Assembly: GCA_023436885.1 (NCBI GenBank)
Contig: JAEZHI010000034.1
Span: 438,850 to 502,849, forward strand
Length of the DNA stretch: 64,000 bases
Reading direction: 5' to 3'
Origin: Pseudomonadota bacterium
GTDB taxonomy: Bacteria > Pseudomonadota > Alphaproteobacteria > Rhizobiales > Pleomorphomonadaceae
In this document: in pieces, positions 35,082 through 45,198 of the stretch
Numbering within the stretch: position 1 is the stretch's first letter
Layout: each line of letters starts with the position of its first letter
Program-made: the position numbers and the translations under genes
The notes under the pieces: model-generated
Database searches by the model: none
What the model was told of the DNA's origin: nothing
Seen by the model: the letters and a program-made list of their open reading frames with translations, nothing else

Positions 35082-38000
35082 GGCGCAGCCCCCGTTACGC
35101 CGCCGGGCGGCAGGCCGACATTGGAACTCGGAAGCTGCTTCAGTTTGACACCGGGTTGGGCAGGCGCAGGTGTTCCCTTTTCCAGCAACCGACCGATCGC
35201 ATCGAGAGGATCACCGCCCGTGGGCTTTTCTGCCTTGGCTTTTTGCACGGCAAGCAGCGCGGCTGCCTTGGCCTTTTCGGCAAGCGCCGCCGCAGCCGCG
35301 CGCTCGCGCGCCTCAAGCATCTGCTGATTGCGCCGATCGAGGGCTTCGCGGTCACGCAGCACTTGGCGCGACAGAAGCTCACGCTCCTGAATATCGGCCT
35401 GCATGGTCAAGACGCGCTGGGTCTCTTTCTCAAGCGCGCGGATGCCGAGATAGGAGGCGAAACCAGTCACATCGATACGACGGGATGGATCGGCGACCGG
35501 TCCTTTGAACAGCACGGACACCTGCGGCACGCCACCACCCACGGCCGCATCACCGGCATCGAGCGAAAGGCGCCATTCGCTATCGAGGCTCAAACGGGCA
35601 AGGTCGACTGTTGCCGAGCCGGAGGTGGCGCCATCCTTGCCAGCCACCACGATGTTGGGCGCTCTCAGCGTACCGCCGGCCAGCGTAAAGGCGGCATCCA
35701 GCCGGTCGAAGGCGAGATCGCCCATATCGACATTGTCGGTAAATGCCTGCCGAATGCGGTCCTCGCTGAGTTCCTTGCCGGCGTCGGCCAACCGGATCAC
35801 CTGATCGAAAGCGCGGGTCGTCATGTGGGCGAGGCGGCCGTTCTCAATTGAGAAGCTGCCACCGCCGGTCAGTGACGACATCCAGCCGGCAAGTGTCCGG
35901 CCCGTTGCGTTCACCTGGGCGTCTACATTCATTGTGCCGGTGACCATCGACCGGTCATCGCGGCGCCAGGCAAATTCCTCAGCCGCCGCGCCATCAAGGC
36001 GAAGCGTTCCGGAAACACCGGCGGTCCCATCGAGATCGCGCTTGATGATCAGGTCGCCCGAGAGCTTGCCGCCAGCCATCGTCGCCTGGATGCCGTCTAG
36101 CCCGGTGCCAGAGGCATTGCTCGCCAGCGACAATGAGACGGACTTGGCCGGGGGCGCTCCTTCGATATCGAGCCGATCGAACTTCAACGCGAGATCGGTG
36201 TCGAAACCGTCGATCAACGCAGCGCCGAATGGCGCTTCCGGCCAGGGATTGCGGCTTGCCACAATCGGGAACTCGAAGGCCGACGGGCCGAGAATGGCTT
36301 CGCCCAGACCGGCGAGCGATCCTTGATCGAATGACAGACTGCCGGTCACCTTCGGAACGCTGGGGGCGAAGTCGATGGTGATATCGCCGACGGTCGGCAC
36401 ATTGTCGAACTTGCCCTCGATGCGGTTGACGACGACCTTGCGGTTGCCGAGAGAAAGATGAGCTGAAACATCCGCCGGCGTAGAACCGATAACGCCCTGC
36501 ACGATATTGCCCGACAGGACGAGCAGCGAACCGGCATCCGGCGATTTCAGATCAAGGTCGAGCTCGGCGCTCGGTGCGGCACCGCGCTTCAGCGTTGTGG
36601 ATCCGTTCAGCGTCACCTCGGTCGGCCCCATGGCGCCGCGAAGAACAACGGCCAGGCCATCTTTCGACTTGCCCATCGCCGATAATGTCAGGCTGCCGGC
36701 GCCCGAGCGTCCGATGTCTGGAACGGCGAGACCGAACTGGCGCATCAGCTCGGCACCGTCTGGACCGGTGAGACTGACGTCGGTCGATATGTCGGCGGCA
36801 TCCCAGGCGTCGACACGCCCCTTGAAGCCGAGCTCGCCGTGAATGTCGGTCGATGCAGCCGACCCATTCAGCTCGACCTTGACGGCGGTGCCATCGCCCG
36901 ACGCTTTGGCCTGTACGGTTCCCTCAAGGCTGGCCGGCCCCAGATGGGGCGCCGCATCACGCAGGAAGGAGATAGCTGCAGCGTCCGGGATCAGCGCCTT
37001 GGCCAGATCGGCGATACCGTCCAGCTTTTCGGCCGAGACGCGCATCTGAATCGAACCGTCGGGCGTCGTCATCACGTCGCGGATCGTACCTGCCGCTGTC
37101 ACGCGGGCGCCGGACAGTGAACGCACAAACAGACGATCAACATCGAGCGTGGAGTCGATCAGCGACGCCGACACATCGAACCCCTCGGCGCGTGCATCGC
37201 TGGCGATCAGCGTTCCTATGGCAGCCTTGACCACCACATCCGCACCCGTGCCGCCGCTTCCCTGCCCCGTCGCGAGGCTGGCGATCGTCTGCACGTCGGA
37301 AAGCCTGAGTTGATCGGCATCGAGCGCCAGCGTGACGCGCGGCCTTCTGCCGGAAACGCCGGGCGTAAAATCGAGCGAGCCGCTGACCTTGCCGTCATCG
37401 AGGCGGGCATCGACGTCTTCAAGCGTCAAGCCATCTGCCGAAGCAGCGACCTTGGCTGAAACACGGAACGGATCGAGGCCGACTTTCGGGCGGTTGGGTG
37501 ACCACCATGTAATCAGCGTTGCCGGCTGGTCGGACGACAGCGAGACGTCACCGTCAAAGCCGATGGTCGGCGCAGTCGAAAGCCTGCCGTGAGCCGCGAG
37601 CGACGACTTGCCCGGCAGTGTCGCTTCCAGCGTATCGATGGTCCAGCCCGACGGCGCGGTGACGAGATCAGCTCTCAGATCGGAAATGATGCTGCCACCG
37701 ACAACAACGCCCGGAATATCGAAGCCGATGCGGCCCGGCACGCTTGGCACCGGCAGCCCGGCTATGGTCGCGCCAAAAGCAGCGAGCGCGTTGTTGAAGG
37801 AAACAGGCTTGTCGGGCCCGTCGCCCAGCGTCCGGTCAAGATCGATCTGCCGGGCGGACAACACGGCCTCGAAGCTGGGAGCCGCCGCCAAATCCAACGT
37901 CGCGGCGCCGGAAATGGTGAAGGGACGTTCTTCTGCGCCGTAGCGGAACTCAAGCGCCTTGGCCAGAACCGCCCGGTTCGAGATGTCGAGATCGGCGGTC

Positions 38001-38770
38001 ACCGACCAGGGCAAGGTCGACTGGTCTTCCTTGGCGATGATTCGGTCGAGCGTCGCCTTGCCGGCCCAGGTCGGACGATGATTGGCGATCTTCAACTGGC
38101 CGTCGAAGTTGGCGACCACCGGACGAACCGCCGAACGCACATTGGCCTTGAGCGTGAAGCCACCCTTGCCGTCGGCAGCGCCTGTCGCCGCCTTGACAGT
38201 AAACGTGTCGCCATGGGTTCGCGCCGTGCCTTCAACCTTGTAGGGACCGGCCAGCGCCGGGGCATCGAGGCGCGCCTTGATGCCATCCACCACCAGCGGC
38301 TGGCTGTGCCGGGCATCGGACACAACGACCTTGCCATCCTCAATGTCGACACCGGAAAGTTTCACCCGGCTCGGATTGATGCCGATGCCACCTTCGACGG
38401 CCATCCATTCGAAGGCGCCGTTTTCGTCGATACGGACATTGAGTTCCGGCTGCTGGACCTGCATCTCGGTGACGTGGATCTCACCCGACAGCAGCGGGAA
38501 AAGCTCGATCTCCATGTTGAAGCGACCGACCGTCATCAACGGTGCGTTGGGGTCGTCGCCGATCACCACGTCGGAGAAAGAGAGCGAGGGGTAAGGCAAC
38601 AGGCTCGCATCGGCTGTGCCACGAACGGACACCTTGTGTCCCAGAACGTGCGCCGCCTCGGTCTCGAAAGCGGACCGATAGGCCGTCCAGTCGACAAACA
38701 AAGGCCCGACCAGCGCCACGAGGAGCGCCAGGATGACTGTGAATCCGATACCGAAATACAGCGAATTCAG
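35078..38770 (-). CDS. AsmA-family protein
   Basis: This large protein of about 1,230 residues has an N-terminal membrane anchor and an AsmA N-terminal domain (VDWTAYRSAFETEAAHVLGH, VSVRGTADASLLPYPSLSF). A long beta-rich body with repeated strand patterns and an AsmA_2-like C-terminal region follow, and it ends in an Ala/Arg/Glu coiled coil. AsmA-like proteins are bridge-type lipid transporters between the membranes. A GTG at 38719 would lose most of the anchor. In-frame CTG at 38768-38770, eight bases after GGGAG, gives the expected NSLYFGIGFTVILALLVALV anchor. Confidence 0.88.
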   Translation of the reverse strand: MNSLYFGIGFTVILALLVALVGPLFVDWTAYRSAFETEAAHVLGHKVSVRGTADASLLPYPSLSFSDVVIGDDPNAPLMTVGRFNMEIELFPLLSGEIHVTEMQVQQPELNVRIDENGAFEWMAVEGGIGINPSRVKLSGVDIEDGKVVVSDARHSQPLVVDGIKARLDAPALAGPYKVEGTARTHGDTFTVKAATGAADGKGGFTLKANVRSAVRPVVANFDGQLKIANHRPTWAGKATLDRIIAKEDQSTLPWSVTADLDISNRAVLAKALEFRYGAEERPFTISGAATLDLAAAPSFEAVLSARQIDLDRTLGDGPDKPVSFNNALAAFGATIAGLPVPSVPGRIGFDIPGVVVGGSIISDLRADLVTAPSGWTIDTLEATLPGKSSLAAHGRLSTAPTIGFDGDVSLSSDQPATLITWWSPNRPKVGLDPFRVSAKVAASADGLTLEDVDARLDDGKVSGSLDFTPGVSGRRPRVTLALDADQLRLSDVQTIASLATGQGSGGTGADVVVKAAIGTLIASDARAEGFDVSASLIDSTLDVDRLFVRSLSGARVTAAGTIRDVMTTPDGSIQMRVSAEKLDGIADLAKALIPDAAAISFLRDAAPHLGPASLEGTVQAKASGDGTAVKVELNGSAASTDIHGELGFKGRVDAWDAADISTDVSLTGPDGAELMRQFGLAVPDIGRSGAGSLTLSAMGKSKDGLAVVLRGAMGPTEVTLNGSTTLKRGAAPSAELDLDLKSPDAGSLLVLSGNIVQGVIGSTPADVSAHLSLGNRKVVVNRIEGKFDNVPTVGDITIDFAPSVPKVTGSLSFDQGSLAGLGEAILGPSAFEFPIVASRNPWPEAPFGAALIDGFDTDLALKFDRLDIEGAPPAKSVSLSLASNASGTGLDGIQATMAGGKLSGDLIIKRDLDGTAGVSGTLRLDGAAAEEFAWRRDDRSMVTGTMNVDAQVNATGRTLAGWMSSLTGGGSFSIENGRLAHMTTRAFDQVIRLADAGKELSEDRIRQAFTDNVDMGDLAFDRLDAAFTLAGGTLRAPNIVVAGKDGATSGSATVDLARLSLDSEWRLSLDAGDAAVGGGVPQVSVLFKGPVADPSRRIDVTGFASYLGIRALEKETQRVLTMQADIQERELLSRQVLRDREALDRRNQQMLEARERAAAAALAEKAKAAALLAVQKAKAEKPTGGDPLDAIGRLLEKGTPAPAQPGVKLKQLPSSNVGLPPGGVTGAAP

Positions 38771-39041
38771 CGTCTTGGCTCCCGTTTACCCACATTTGGG
38801 GCGATGGCGTCACTCAAGATCCACCGCGCCGCGCCCCAATAGAACACCGCGCCGCTGTGCAAGGTTCGCACCAAGGCGACACCGCCGCTCACAAAAGACT
38901 TAGCAAATTGGAACGTCACAGGGAAACGGGGATTAACAGATAGTTGAGCATTCGGCAGTCGGCCGCGCCAATTCCTCTCCGAGAAATATGGTATTCGAAA
39001 GTAAGATTATCGACGTGAGCCGCCAGGCCGCCCAGGAAGCC

Positions 39042-39611
39042 ATGACGCTGACCGCTACGCTATCTGCCACGCTGCTTTTGCTCTTGCTGCCCGGCCCGAC
39101 CAATGCACTGGTCGCTGCAGCGGCCGCAACGGGCGAGTTCCGTCGCTTGCCGGCATCGATCGGCGCGGTCCTTGTCGCCTACGGACTGGCTCTCTCGCTG
39201 CTCGGCCTCAGTGCCGGCCTGCTCACCGAGACCGCACCGGCCGCCGCTCCGATCCTGAAGCTTCTGGCGTCGGCCGCGCTCATCGTGTCAGCGATCAAAC
39301 TTTGGCGTGCCGATCCGACATCGGGCGCAGCCGTGCCGACACGCCGCATCTTCGTGATGACGCTGATCAACCCGAAGGCGCTCGTTCTGGCCTTCGCTAT
39401 CCTGCCGGCAGGCTTTCCCTCGCCTGGGTTGATCGCGGGACTCATCGCTGCCATCGCCATCGCGACGGCCGTCTGGGGGCTCATCGGGTTGGCGCTTGGC
39501 CGCATCGGCCGGCACTATGTCGGCACAGGTGCAATCAACAAGGTCACGGCCGGCGTGTTGGCCACCTTCGCCGGCGCGTTGATAGTGACGGCCGCTGTCG
39601 CATCCTTCTGA
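39042..39611 (+). CDS. LysE/RhtB-family amino acid exporter
   Basis: The membrane protein of about 189 residues has five to six helices and the N-terminal family pattern LLLLLLPGPTNALVAAAAAT, plus INPKALVLAFAILPAGF in the second half. The family exports amino acids such as lysine, threonine or homoserine; the substrate here cannot be told. ATG at 39042 follows CAGGAAG; an ATG at 38988 gives an 18-residue longer form with a poorer site. ligA follows in the same direction. Confidence 0.82.
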   Translation: MTLTATLSATLLLLLLPGPTNALVAAAAATGEFRRLPASIGAVLVAYGLALSLLGLSAGLLTETAPAAAPILKLLASAALIVSAIKLWRADPTSGAAVPTRRIFVMTLINPKALVLAFAILPAGFPSPGLIAGLIAAIAIATAVWGLIGLALGRIGRHYVGTGAINKVTAGVLATFAGALIVTAAVASF

Positions 39612-39679
39612 GAGCTTGCACGCCGCCTCACTCTTCGGCTTTAACCGGAGCCGAAAAGAGTCCCCGCGGGAGACGCGCG

Positions 39680-41836
39680 ATGTCGGCCGAAACGAACTCC
39701 ATCCCTATTGGCGACCTCACGCAGGACGAGGCCGCCACCGAACTTCAGCGCCTCGCCGCCGAAATCGCCCACCACGACGAGCTCTATCACGCCAAGGACG
39801 CGCCGGAGATCTCCGACGCCGACTACGACGCGTTGCGCGCCCGTAACCGCGAAATCGAGGCGCTCTTCCCCGAGCTGGTGCGGTCCGATTCGCCGTCGTT
39901 GCGCGTTGGCGCTCCGGTTTCGGAGACCTTTTCCCAGGTTCGGCATGTCAAGCCGATGCTGTCGCTCGACAACCTGTTCAGCGAAGCCGACCTCCACGAC
40001 TTCGTCAAACAGGTGCGCAACTTCCTCGGCGCCACCGAGACGCCGGTGTTCACCGCCGAGCCGAAGATCGACGGTCTCTCCATGTCGCTGCGCTACGAGC
40101 GTGGCCGGCTGGTGACGGCGGCGACGCGCGGCGACGGCACCACCGGCGAGAACGTCACGGCCAACGTCCGCACCATCTCGGAGATCCCCAACGAGCTGCC
40201 GCCCGGCGCGCCCGAAGTGGTCGAGGTGCGCGGTGAGGTCTACATGAAGAAGGCCGACTTCGCCGCCCTCAACGAGCGGATGATGAACGAGAGCGGCCGC
40301 ATATTTGCCAACCCGCGCAACGCCGCCGCCGGTTCCCTACGCCAGCTCGACCCGAAGGTGACGGCCGGCCGGCCGCTCAGCTTCTTCGCCTATGCCTGGG
40401 GCGACCTCTCCGAACCGCTGGCCCGGACGCAATACGATACAGTGATGCGCTTTGCCGACTGGGGCTTCAAGGTGAACCCCTTGATGGTGCGCTGCCATTC
40501 CGAGGAAGAGCTGTTCGCCCATTACCGACTGATCGAGAGCCAGCGCGCCGAACTCGGCTACGACATCGACGGCGTGGTCTACAAGGTCGACAGCCTGATC
40601 CTGCAGGAGCGGCTCGGCTTCCGCTCGCGCTCGCCGCGCTGGGCCACCGCCCACAAGTTCCCGGCCGAGCGCGCCTCAACCACCGTCAAGGCCATCGAAA
40701 TCCAGGTCGGTCGCACCGGCGCGCTGACGCCGGTCGCCAAGCTGGAGCCGGTGACGGTGGGCGGCGTCGTCGTCTCCAATGCCACGCTGCACAACGAGGA
40801 TTACATCAAGGGCATCGGCCAGGACGGGTTGCCGCTGCGCGACGGCCGCGACATCCGCATCGGCGACACCGTGGTCATCCAGCGCGCCGGCGACGTCATT
40901 CCGCAAGTGGTTGACGTGCTAATCGAAAAACGCCCTGCCGACGCCGTGCCCTATGCCTTCCCCACCCTCTGTCCGCGCTGCGGCAGCCACGCCACCCGCG
41001 AGATCAACGAGAAGACTGGCAAGGTCGACGCGGTGCGCCGCTGCACTGGTGGGCTTATCTGCCCAGCCCAGCAGGTGGAAAGCCTCAAGCACTTTGTCTC
41101 GCGCCATGCTTTTGACATCGAGGGCCTCGGCGACAAGCAGATCGAGCTCTTCCACGCGCTGGAAGACGATCACCTTTCAATCCGCACGCCGGTCGATATC
41201 TTTACGTTGGCCAAACGCGAGGCAACCGGGCTTAACCGTCTTTCCAACTTCCCCGGCTTCGGCGCGACGTCGGTCCGGAATCTCTTCGAAAGCATCGAGG
41301 CACGACGGCAGATCGATCTGCACCGACTGATCTTCGGCCTGGGCATTCGGCACATTGGTGAGGGTAACGCGAAGCTGCTCGCCCGGGCCTTTGGCTCATG
41401 GGCGCATTTCTACGATGCCATGAAGAAGGCATCCGATCGCGATCCGGAAACGCTGGCAGAACTCGATGCCATTGACGGTGTCGGTGCTGTGGTGGTCGAA
41501 GCACTGACCGATTTCTTCGGCGAGGATCACAATCGCGCCGCCATCGATGCGCTGCTTCAGGAGATTACGCCTCTTGATGCCGAAGCGCCGGTAACGACCA
41601 ACAGTCCGGTGGCAGGCAAGACGGTGGTGTTCACCGGCTCGCTTGAGAAGATGACACGTGACGAGGCGAAAGCCACCGCCGAGCGACTCGGCGCCAAGGT
41701 GGCCGGATCGGTATCAAAGAAGACCGACCTGGTTGTTGCTGGCCCTGGCGCTGGTTCCAAGCTCGCCAAGGCATCTGAACTCGGTATCGAGGTGATCGAT
41801 GAGGACGCCTGGCTCGAACGGATCAGAGGGCTCTAG
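39680..41836 (+). CDS. ligA: NAD-dependent DNA ligase
   Basis: LigA seals nicks in replication and repair using NAD+. The 718-residue protein has domain Ia (HHDELYHAKDAPEISDADYD), the adenylation site Lys129 in EPKIDG, an OB fold, a four-Cys zinc finger (CPRCGS and C...C around RRCTGGLIC), helix-hairpin-helix repeats and a C-terminal BRCT domain (VFTGSLEKMTRDEAKATAER). The start is ATG 39680 after GGGAG. In many relatives ligA follows recN; here it is about 11.5 kb away from recN. Confidence 0.98.
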   Translation: MSAETNSIPIGDLTQDEAATELQRLAAEIAHHDELYHAKDAPEISDADYDALRARNREIEALFPELVRSDSPSLRVGAPVSETFSQVRHVKPMLSLDNLFSEADLHDFVKQVRNFLGATETPVFTAEPKIDGLSMSLRYERGRLVTAATRGDGTTGENVTANVRTISEIPNELPPGAPEVVEVRGEVYMKKADFAALNERMMNESGRIFANPRNAAAGSLRQLDPKVTAGRPLSFFAYAWGDLSEPLARTQYDTVMRFADWGFKVNPLMVRCHSEEELFAHYRLIESQRAELGYDIDGVVYKVDSLILQERLGFRSRSPRWATAHKFPAERASTTVKAIEIQVGRTGALTPVAKLEPVTVGGVVVSNATLHNEDYIKGIGQDGLPLRDGRDIRIGDTVVIQRAGDVIPQVVDVLIEKRPADAVPYAFPTLCPRCGSHATREINEKTGKVDAVRRCTGGLICPAQQVESLKHFVSRHAFDIEGLGDKQIELFHALEDDHLSIRTPVDIFTLAKREATGLNRLSNFPGFGATSVRNLFESIEARRQIDLHRLIFGLGIRHIGEGNAKLLARAFGSWAHFYDAMKKASDRDPETLAELDAIDGVGAVVVEALTDFFGEDHNRAAIDALLQEITPLDAEAPVTTNSPVAGKTVVFTGSLEKMTRDEAKATAERLGAKVAGSVSKKTDLVVAGPGAGSKLAKASELGIEVIDEDAWLERIRGL

Positions 41837-42072
41837 CGCCGACGAGATCGGCGTGAAACCCGCTTGGTGGTAGCGGGTAGTCCTGCTCGCGAGGGTTGGA
41901 GCACAGTGGCCCGGAGCAGATCCGGCAGGAATGCCTTGCCGATCTGCGCATCGAAGGGTGCGAGTGCGGCGATGGCGATAGTCTTTCCCCGCCGACGCCG
42001 TGGTATCGATGGGCACCGCAAGCTCGAAAATCGATGCTCGATGCCCGCGAGGTTGGGTTTTGACGCACGGTC

Positions 42073-42288
42073 TCAGCCACGCGACCAGGAGATGGCGAGC
42101 GACGCCAGCTCAGGGGTCGCGGCGACAAGACCACCGGGCGTCTCGACATAAAGGCCAGGTTCAAGCCGCCAGGCGGCGTTGTCCGCGTCCTGCAGACCGG
42201 CCGTCAGTCCACGCCCGGCCGTGGCGGAACGAGCTTCGATGAAATGGGCATAGATCCCGGAGAACATTCCGTCGAAAGTCTTGATCAT
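42073..42288 (-). CDS. Small protein of unknown function
   Basis: This 71-codon frame starts at ATG 42288, seven bases after GGAGG, and reads MIKTFDGMFSGIYAHFIEAR and onwards to SLAISWSRG. I recognise no family. The good ribosome site and the AT-rich upstream region (42300-42500) favour a real gene, and the codon pattern is compatible with coding. It lies between ligA and uvrD on the opposite strand. An upstream in-frame extension to 42483 is AT-rich and unlikely. Confidence 0.5.
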   Translation of the reverse strand: MIKTFDGMFSGIYAHFIEARSATAGRGLTAGLQDADNAAWRLEPGLYVETPGGLVAATPELASLAISWSRG

Positions 42289-42583
42289 GCTTGGTCCTCC
42301 AGAAAGAGAGGCCGACTGGCGGCGATGAGACATATCTGAGGCTGAATTTATAAACAACAAGTAAATTTCAAGCTTATACTCGTTCACCATTTGCCGAATA
42401 CGCCACGGCGATAGAAAATGAAGACCTACACTTTTCTTATTAACTACCAGAAAATACCGGAAATCTGTTATAAGTACCAACACAATTACCGGATATTAAC
42501 CTAACGCGCCGGCAAGAAGGACGCCGCCCTTCTCACGCACGACACACTCGCGCCCAGGGCTCTGTTGCTTTATTGTTCTCATC

Positions 42584-45004
42584 ATGACTGCTTCCCAGAA
42601 TCACGACGACACCGATTTCGACGCTTCGCCCTCGCTGGGCATCGCTGCCCGCGCCATGGCTGCCGCCCGGTCTTCCGGCGGGGCTGTCGGCTATCTGCAG
42701 GGCATGAACCCAGAGCAACGCGAAGCGGTGGAAACGCTGGATGGCCCGGTGCTGGTGCTTGCCGGCGCCGGCACCGGCAAGACGCGTGTCCTGACCACCC
42801 GCATCGCCCACATCCTGGCAACGCGCCGCGCCTTCCCCTCTCAGATCCTCGCTGTCACCTTCACCAACAAGGCGGCACGGGAAATGAAGGAGCGCGTCGG
42901 CCAATTGGTCGGCGGCGTCGTCGAGGGCATGCCCTGGCTCGGCACCTTCCACTCGATCGGCGTTCGCATGCTGCGCAAGCACGCCGAACTGGTCGGCCTC
43001 AAGAGCAACTTCACCATTCTCGATACCGACGATCAGATCCGCCTGATCAAGCAGCTGATCCAGGCCGAGGGCATCGACGAGAAGCGCTGGCCGGCCCGCC
43101 AGTTCGCCTCGGCACTCGATGGCTGGAAGAACAAGGGCCTTCGTCCCGCCGACATTCCCGAGGGTGAAGCCCGCGCCTATGTCAACGGCCAGGGGCGCGA
43201 GCTCTATGCCGCCTATCAGGCGCGCCTCAAGGTTCTGAACGCCGTCGACTTCGGCGACCTGCTGCTCGAAGCGGTGACGCTTCTCCGCCAGAACCCGGAC
43301 GTTCTCGCTGACTATCACAAGCGGTTCCGCTTCATTCTGGTCGACGAGTATCAGGACACCAACGTCGTCCAGTATCTCTGGCTGCGCCTTCTCGCCCAAG
43401 GCTCGCACAACATCTGCTGCGTCGGCGACGACGACCAGTCGATCTACGGCTGGCGCGGCGCCGAAGTGGATAACATCCTGCGCTATGAGCGCGACTTCCC
43501 CGGCGCCAAGGTGATCCGGCTGGAGCGCAACTACCGCTCCACCGCCCACATTCTTGGCGCCGCCTCGCACCTGATCGCCCATAACGAGGCGCGGCTCGGC
43601 AAGACACTGTTCACCGACCTGCCGCAGGACGACGACGAGGACAAGGTGTTCGTCGCCTCCGCCTGGGACTCCGAAGAAGAGGCTCGGGCCATCGGCGACG
43701 AGATCGAACGCTACCAACGGGGTGGCACCGCGCTCAACGACATCGCCATCCTGGTGCGCGCCTCCTTCCAGATGCGCGAGTTCGAAGACCGCTTCGTCAC
43801 CTCCGGCATTCCCTACCGCGTCATCGGCGGTCCGCGCTTCTATGAGCGACAGGAAATCCGCGACGCGCTGGCCTATTTCCGGATCGTCATGCAGCCGGCC
43901 GATGACCTCGCCTTCGAGCGCATCGTCAACACGCCGCGCCGCGGCATCGGCGACACCTCGGTCCGCACGCTGCACGACTACGGCCGCGCCGAGACCGTGC
44001 CACTCACCGAGGCGACACGCCAGTTGGTTGCCACCGAGGAGTTCAAGGGCAAGACGCGCACGGCGCTGCGCGACTTCCTTGAGAGCATCGAGCGCTGGCG
44101 CGATCTTCTGCCGGCCATGAAACACACCGAACTTGCCGAGCTGATCCTCGACGAGAGCGGCTATACCGCTATGTGGCAGAACGACCGCTCGGCCGAGGCG
44201 CCGGGCCGGCTCGAAAACCTAAAGGAACTCATCCGCTCCATGGACGAGTTCGAGAGCATGGAGGGCTTCCTCGAACACATTTCCCTCGTGATGGATCGCG
44301 ACAGCGGCGAGGAGCTCGACGCCGTCTCCATCATGACGCTGCACTCGGCCAAGGGCCTGGAGTTCGACACCGTCTTCCTGCCCGGCTGGGAAGAAGGTCT
44401 GTTCCCACACCAGCGTGCCCTCGACGAAGGCGGTCGTGCCGGCCTCGAGGAAGAACGTCGTCTCGCCTATGTCGGGCTGACGCGGGCCAAGAAACACTGC
44501 CTGATCTGGTTCACCTCCAACCGCCGCATCCACGGCTCCTGGCAGTCATCGATCCCCTCGCGCTTCCTCGACGAACTGCCGGCGGCACATGTCGAGATCA
44601 AGGAAAGCGGCAGCGCCTATGGCGGCTACGGCTCGTCATTCGGCCGTCAGAATCCTTACGGCGCCTCGCGCTTCGACAGCGTCGAGCGCTTCCAGTCGAA
44701 CTACGAGACGCCTGGCTGGCAGCGCGCCCAGAAGGCACAGAAGGCGGCGGGTGGCCGTGGCGGATTCTCGTCCTCGGGACAATCGCCCTACGGCCGCAGC
44801 CAGCCGAAGCTGATCGAGGGTGAATTGATCGCCAAATCTGTCACTGACGGAGCTCCAAAGTTTGGGGTTGGCGACCGCGTCTTCCACGTCAAGTTCGGTC
44901 CCGGCTCAGTCTCGGCAGTCGAGGGCAACAAGGTCACAGTCGACTTCGACAAGGCCGGGCAGAAGCGGGTGGTGGACAGCTTCCTCGAACGCAGTAGCAA
45001 GTAG
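42584..45004 (+). CDS. UvrD/PcrA-type ATP-dependent DNA helicase
   Basis: This superfamily 1A 3'-5' helicase of 806 residues acts in nucleotide-excision and mismatch repair and in removing RecA filaments. Motif I is GAGTGKT (61-67), motif II VDEYQDTN, motif III GDDDQSIYGWRGA, motif IV LERNYRST, and motif V/VI MTLHSAKGLEFDTVFLPGWE and YVGLTRAK. The C-terminal tail ends in a Tudor-like segment (GDRVFHVKFGPGSVSAVEGN) that contacts RNA polymerase in PcrA/UvrD. The 530-codon frame on the other strand is a shadow. Confidence 0.96.
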   Translation: MTASQNHDDTDFDASPSLGIAARAMAAARSSGGAVGYLQGMNPEQREAVETLDGPVLVLAGAGTGKTRVLTTRIAHILATRRAFPSQILAVTFTNKAAREMKERVGQLVGGVVEGMPWLGTFHSIGVRMLRKHAELVGLKSNFTILDTDDQIRLIKQLIQAEGIDEKRWPARQFASALDGWKNKGLRPADIPEGEARAYVNGQGRELYAAYQARLKVLNAVDFGDLLLEAVTLLRQNPDVLADYHKRFRFILVDEYQDTNVVQYLWLRLLAQGSHNICCVGDDDQSIYGWRGAEVDNILRYERDFPGAKVIRLERNYRSTAHILGAASHLIAHNEARLGKTLFTDLPQDDDEDKVFVASAWDSEEEARAIGDEIERYQRGGTALNDIAILVRASFQMREFEDRFVTSGIPYRVIGGPRFYERQEIRDALAYFRIVMQPADDLAFERIVNTPRRGIGDTSVRTLHDYGRAETVPLTEATRQLVATEEFKGKTRTALRDFLESIERWRDLLPAMKHTELAELILDESGYTAMWQNDRSAEAPGRLENLKELIRSMDEFESMEGFLEHISLVMDRDSGEELDAVSIMTLHSAKGLEFDTVFLPGWEEGLFPHQRALDEGGRAGLEEERRLAYVGLTRAKKHCLIWFTSNRRIHGSWQSSIPSRFLDELPAAHVEIKESGSAYGGYGSSFGRQNPYGASRFDSVERFQSNYETPGWQRAQKAQKAAGGRGGFSSSGQSPYGRSQPKLIEGELIAKSVTDGAPKFGVGDRVFHVKFGPGSVSAVEGNKVTVDFDKAGQKRVVDSFLERSSK

Positions 45005-45198
45005 GCGGCCGCGGCGAGTTTCTTGCTGGAGATCTGGCGGACAAATTTGTTGACCGCCAGAGATGTCCATTGCATCCGACATAAAAGCTTCAGAATTTCA
45101 ATACATTAGTTCGACGGACAAAAGGCGCGCATCTTTATCAGAGCCCATTCTCGCAACGAAATAATGCCGATAGCGCCAACTTAATTCGGGAGAGCAGA

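Noticed and set aside
42533..44125. A 530-codon minus-strand frame opposite the helicase
   Set aside because: It lies entirely over the UvrD/PcrA motifs and has no recognisable domain.
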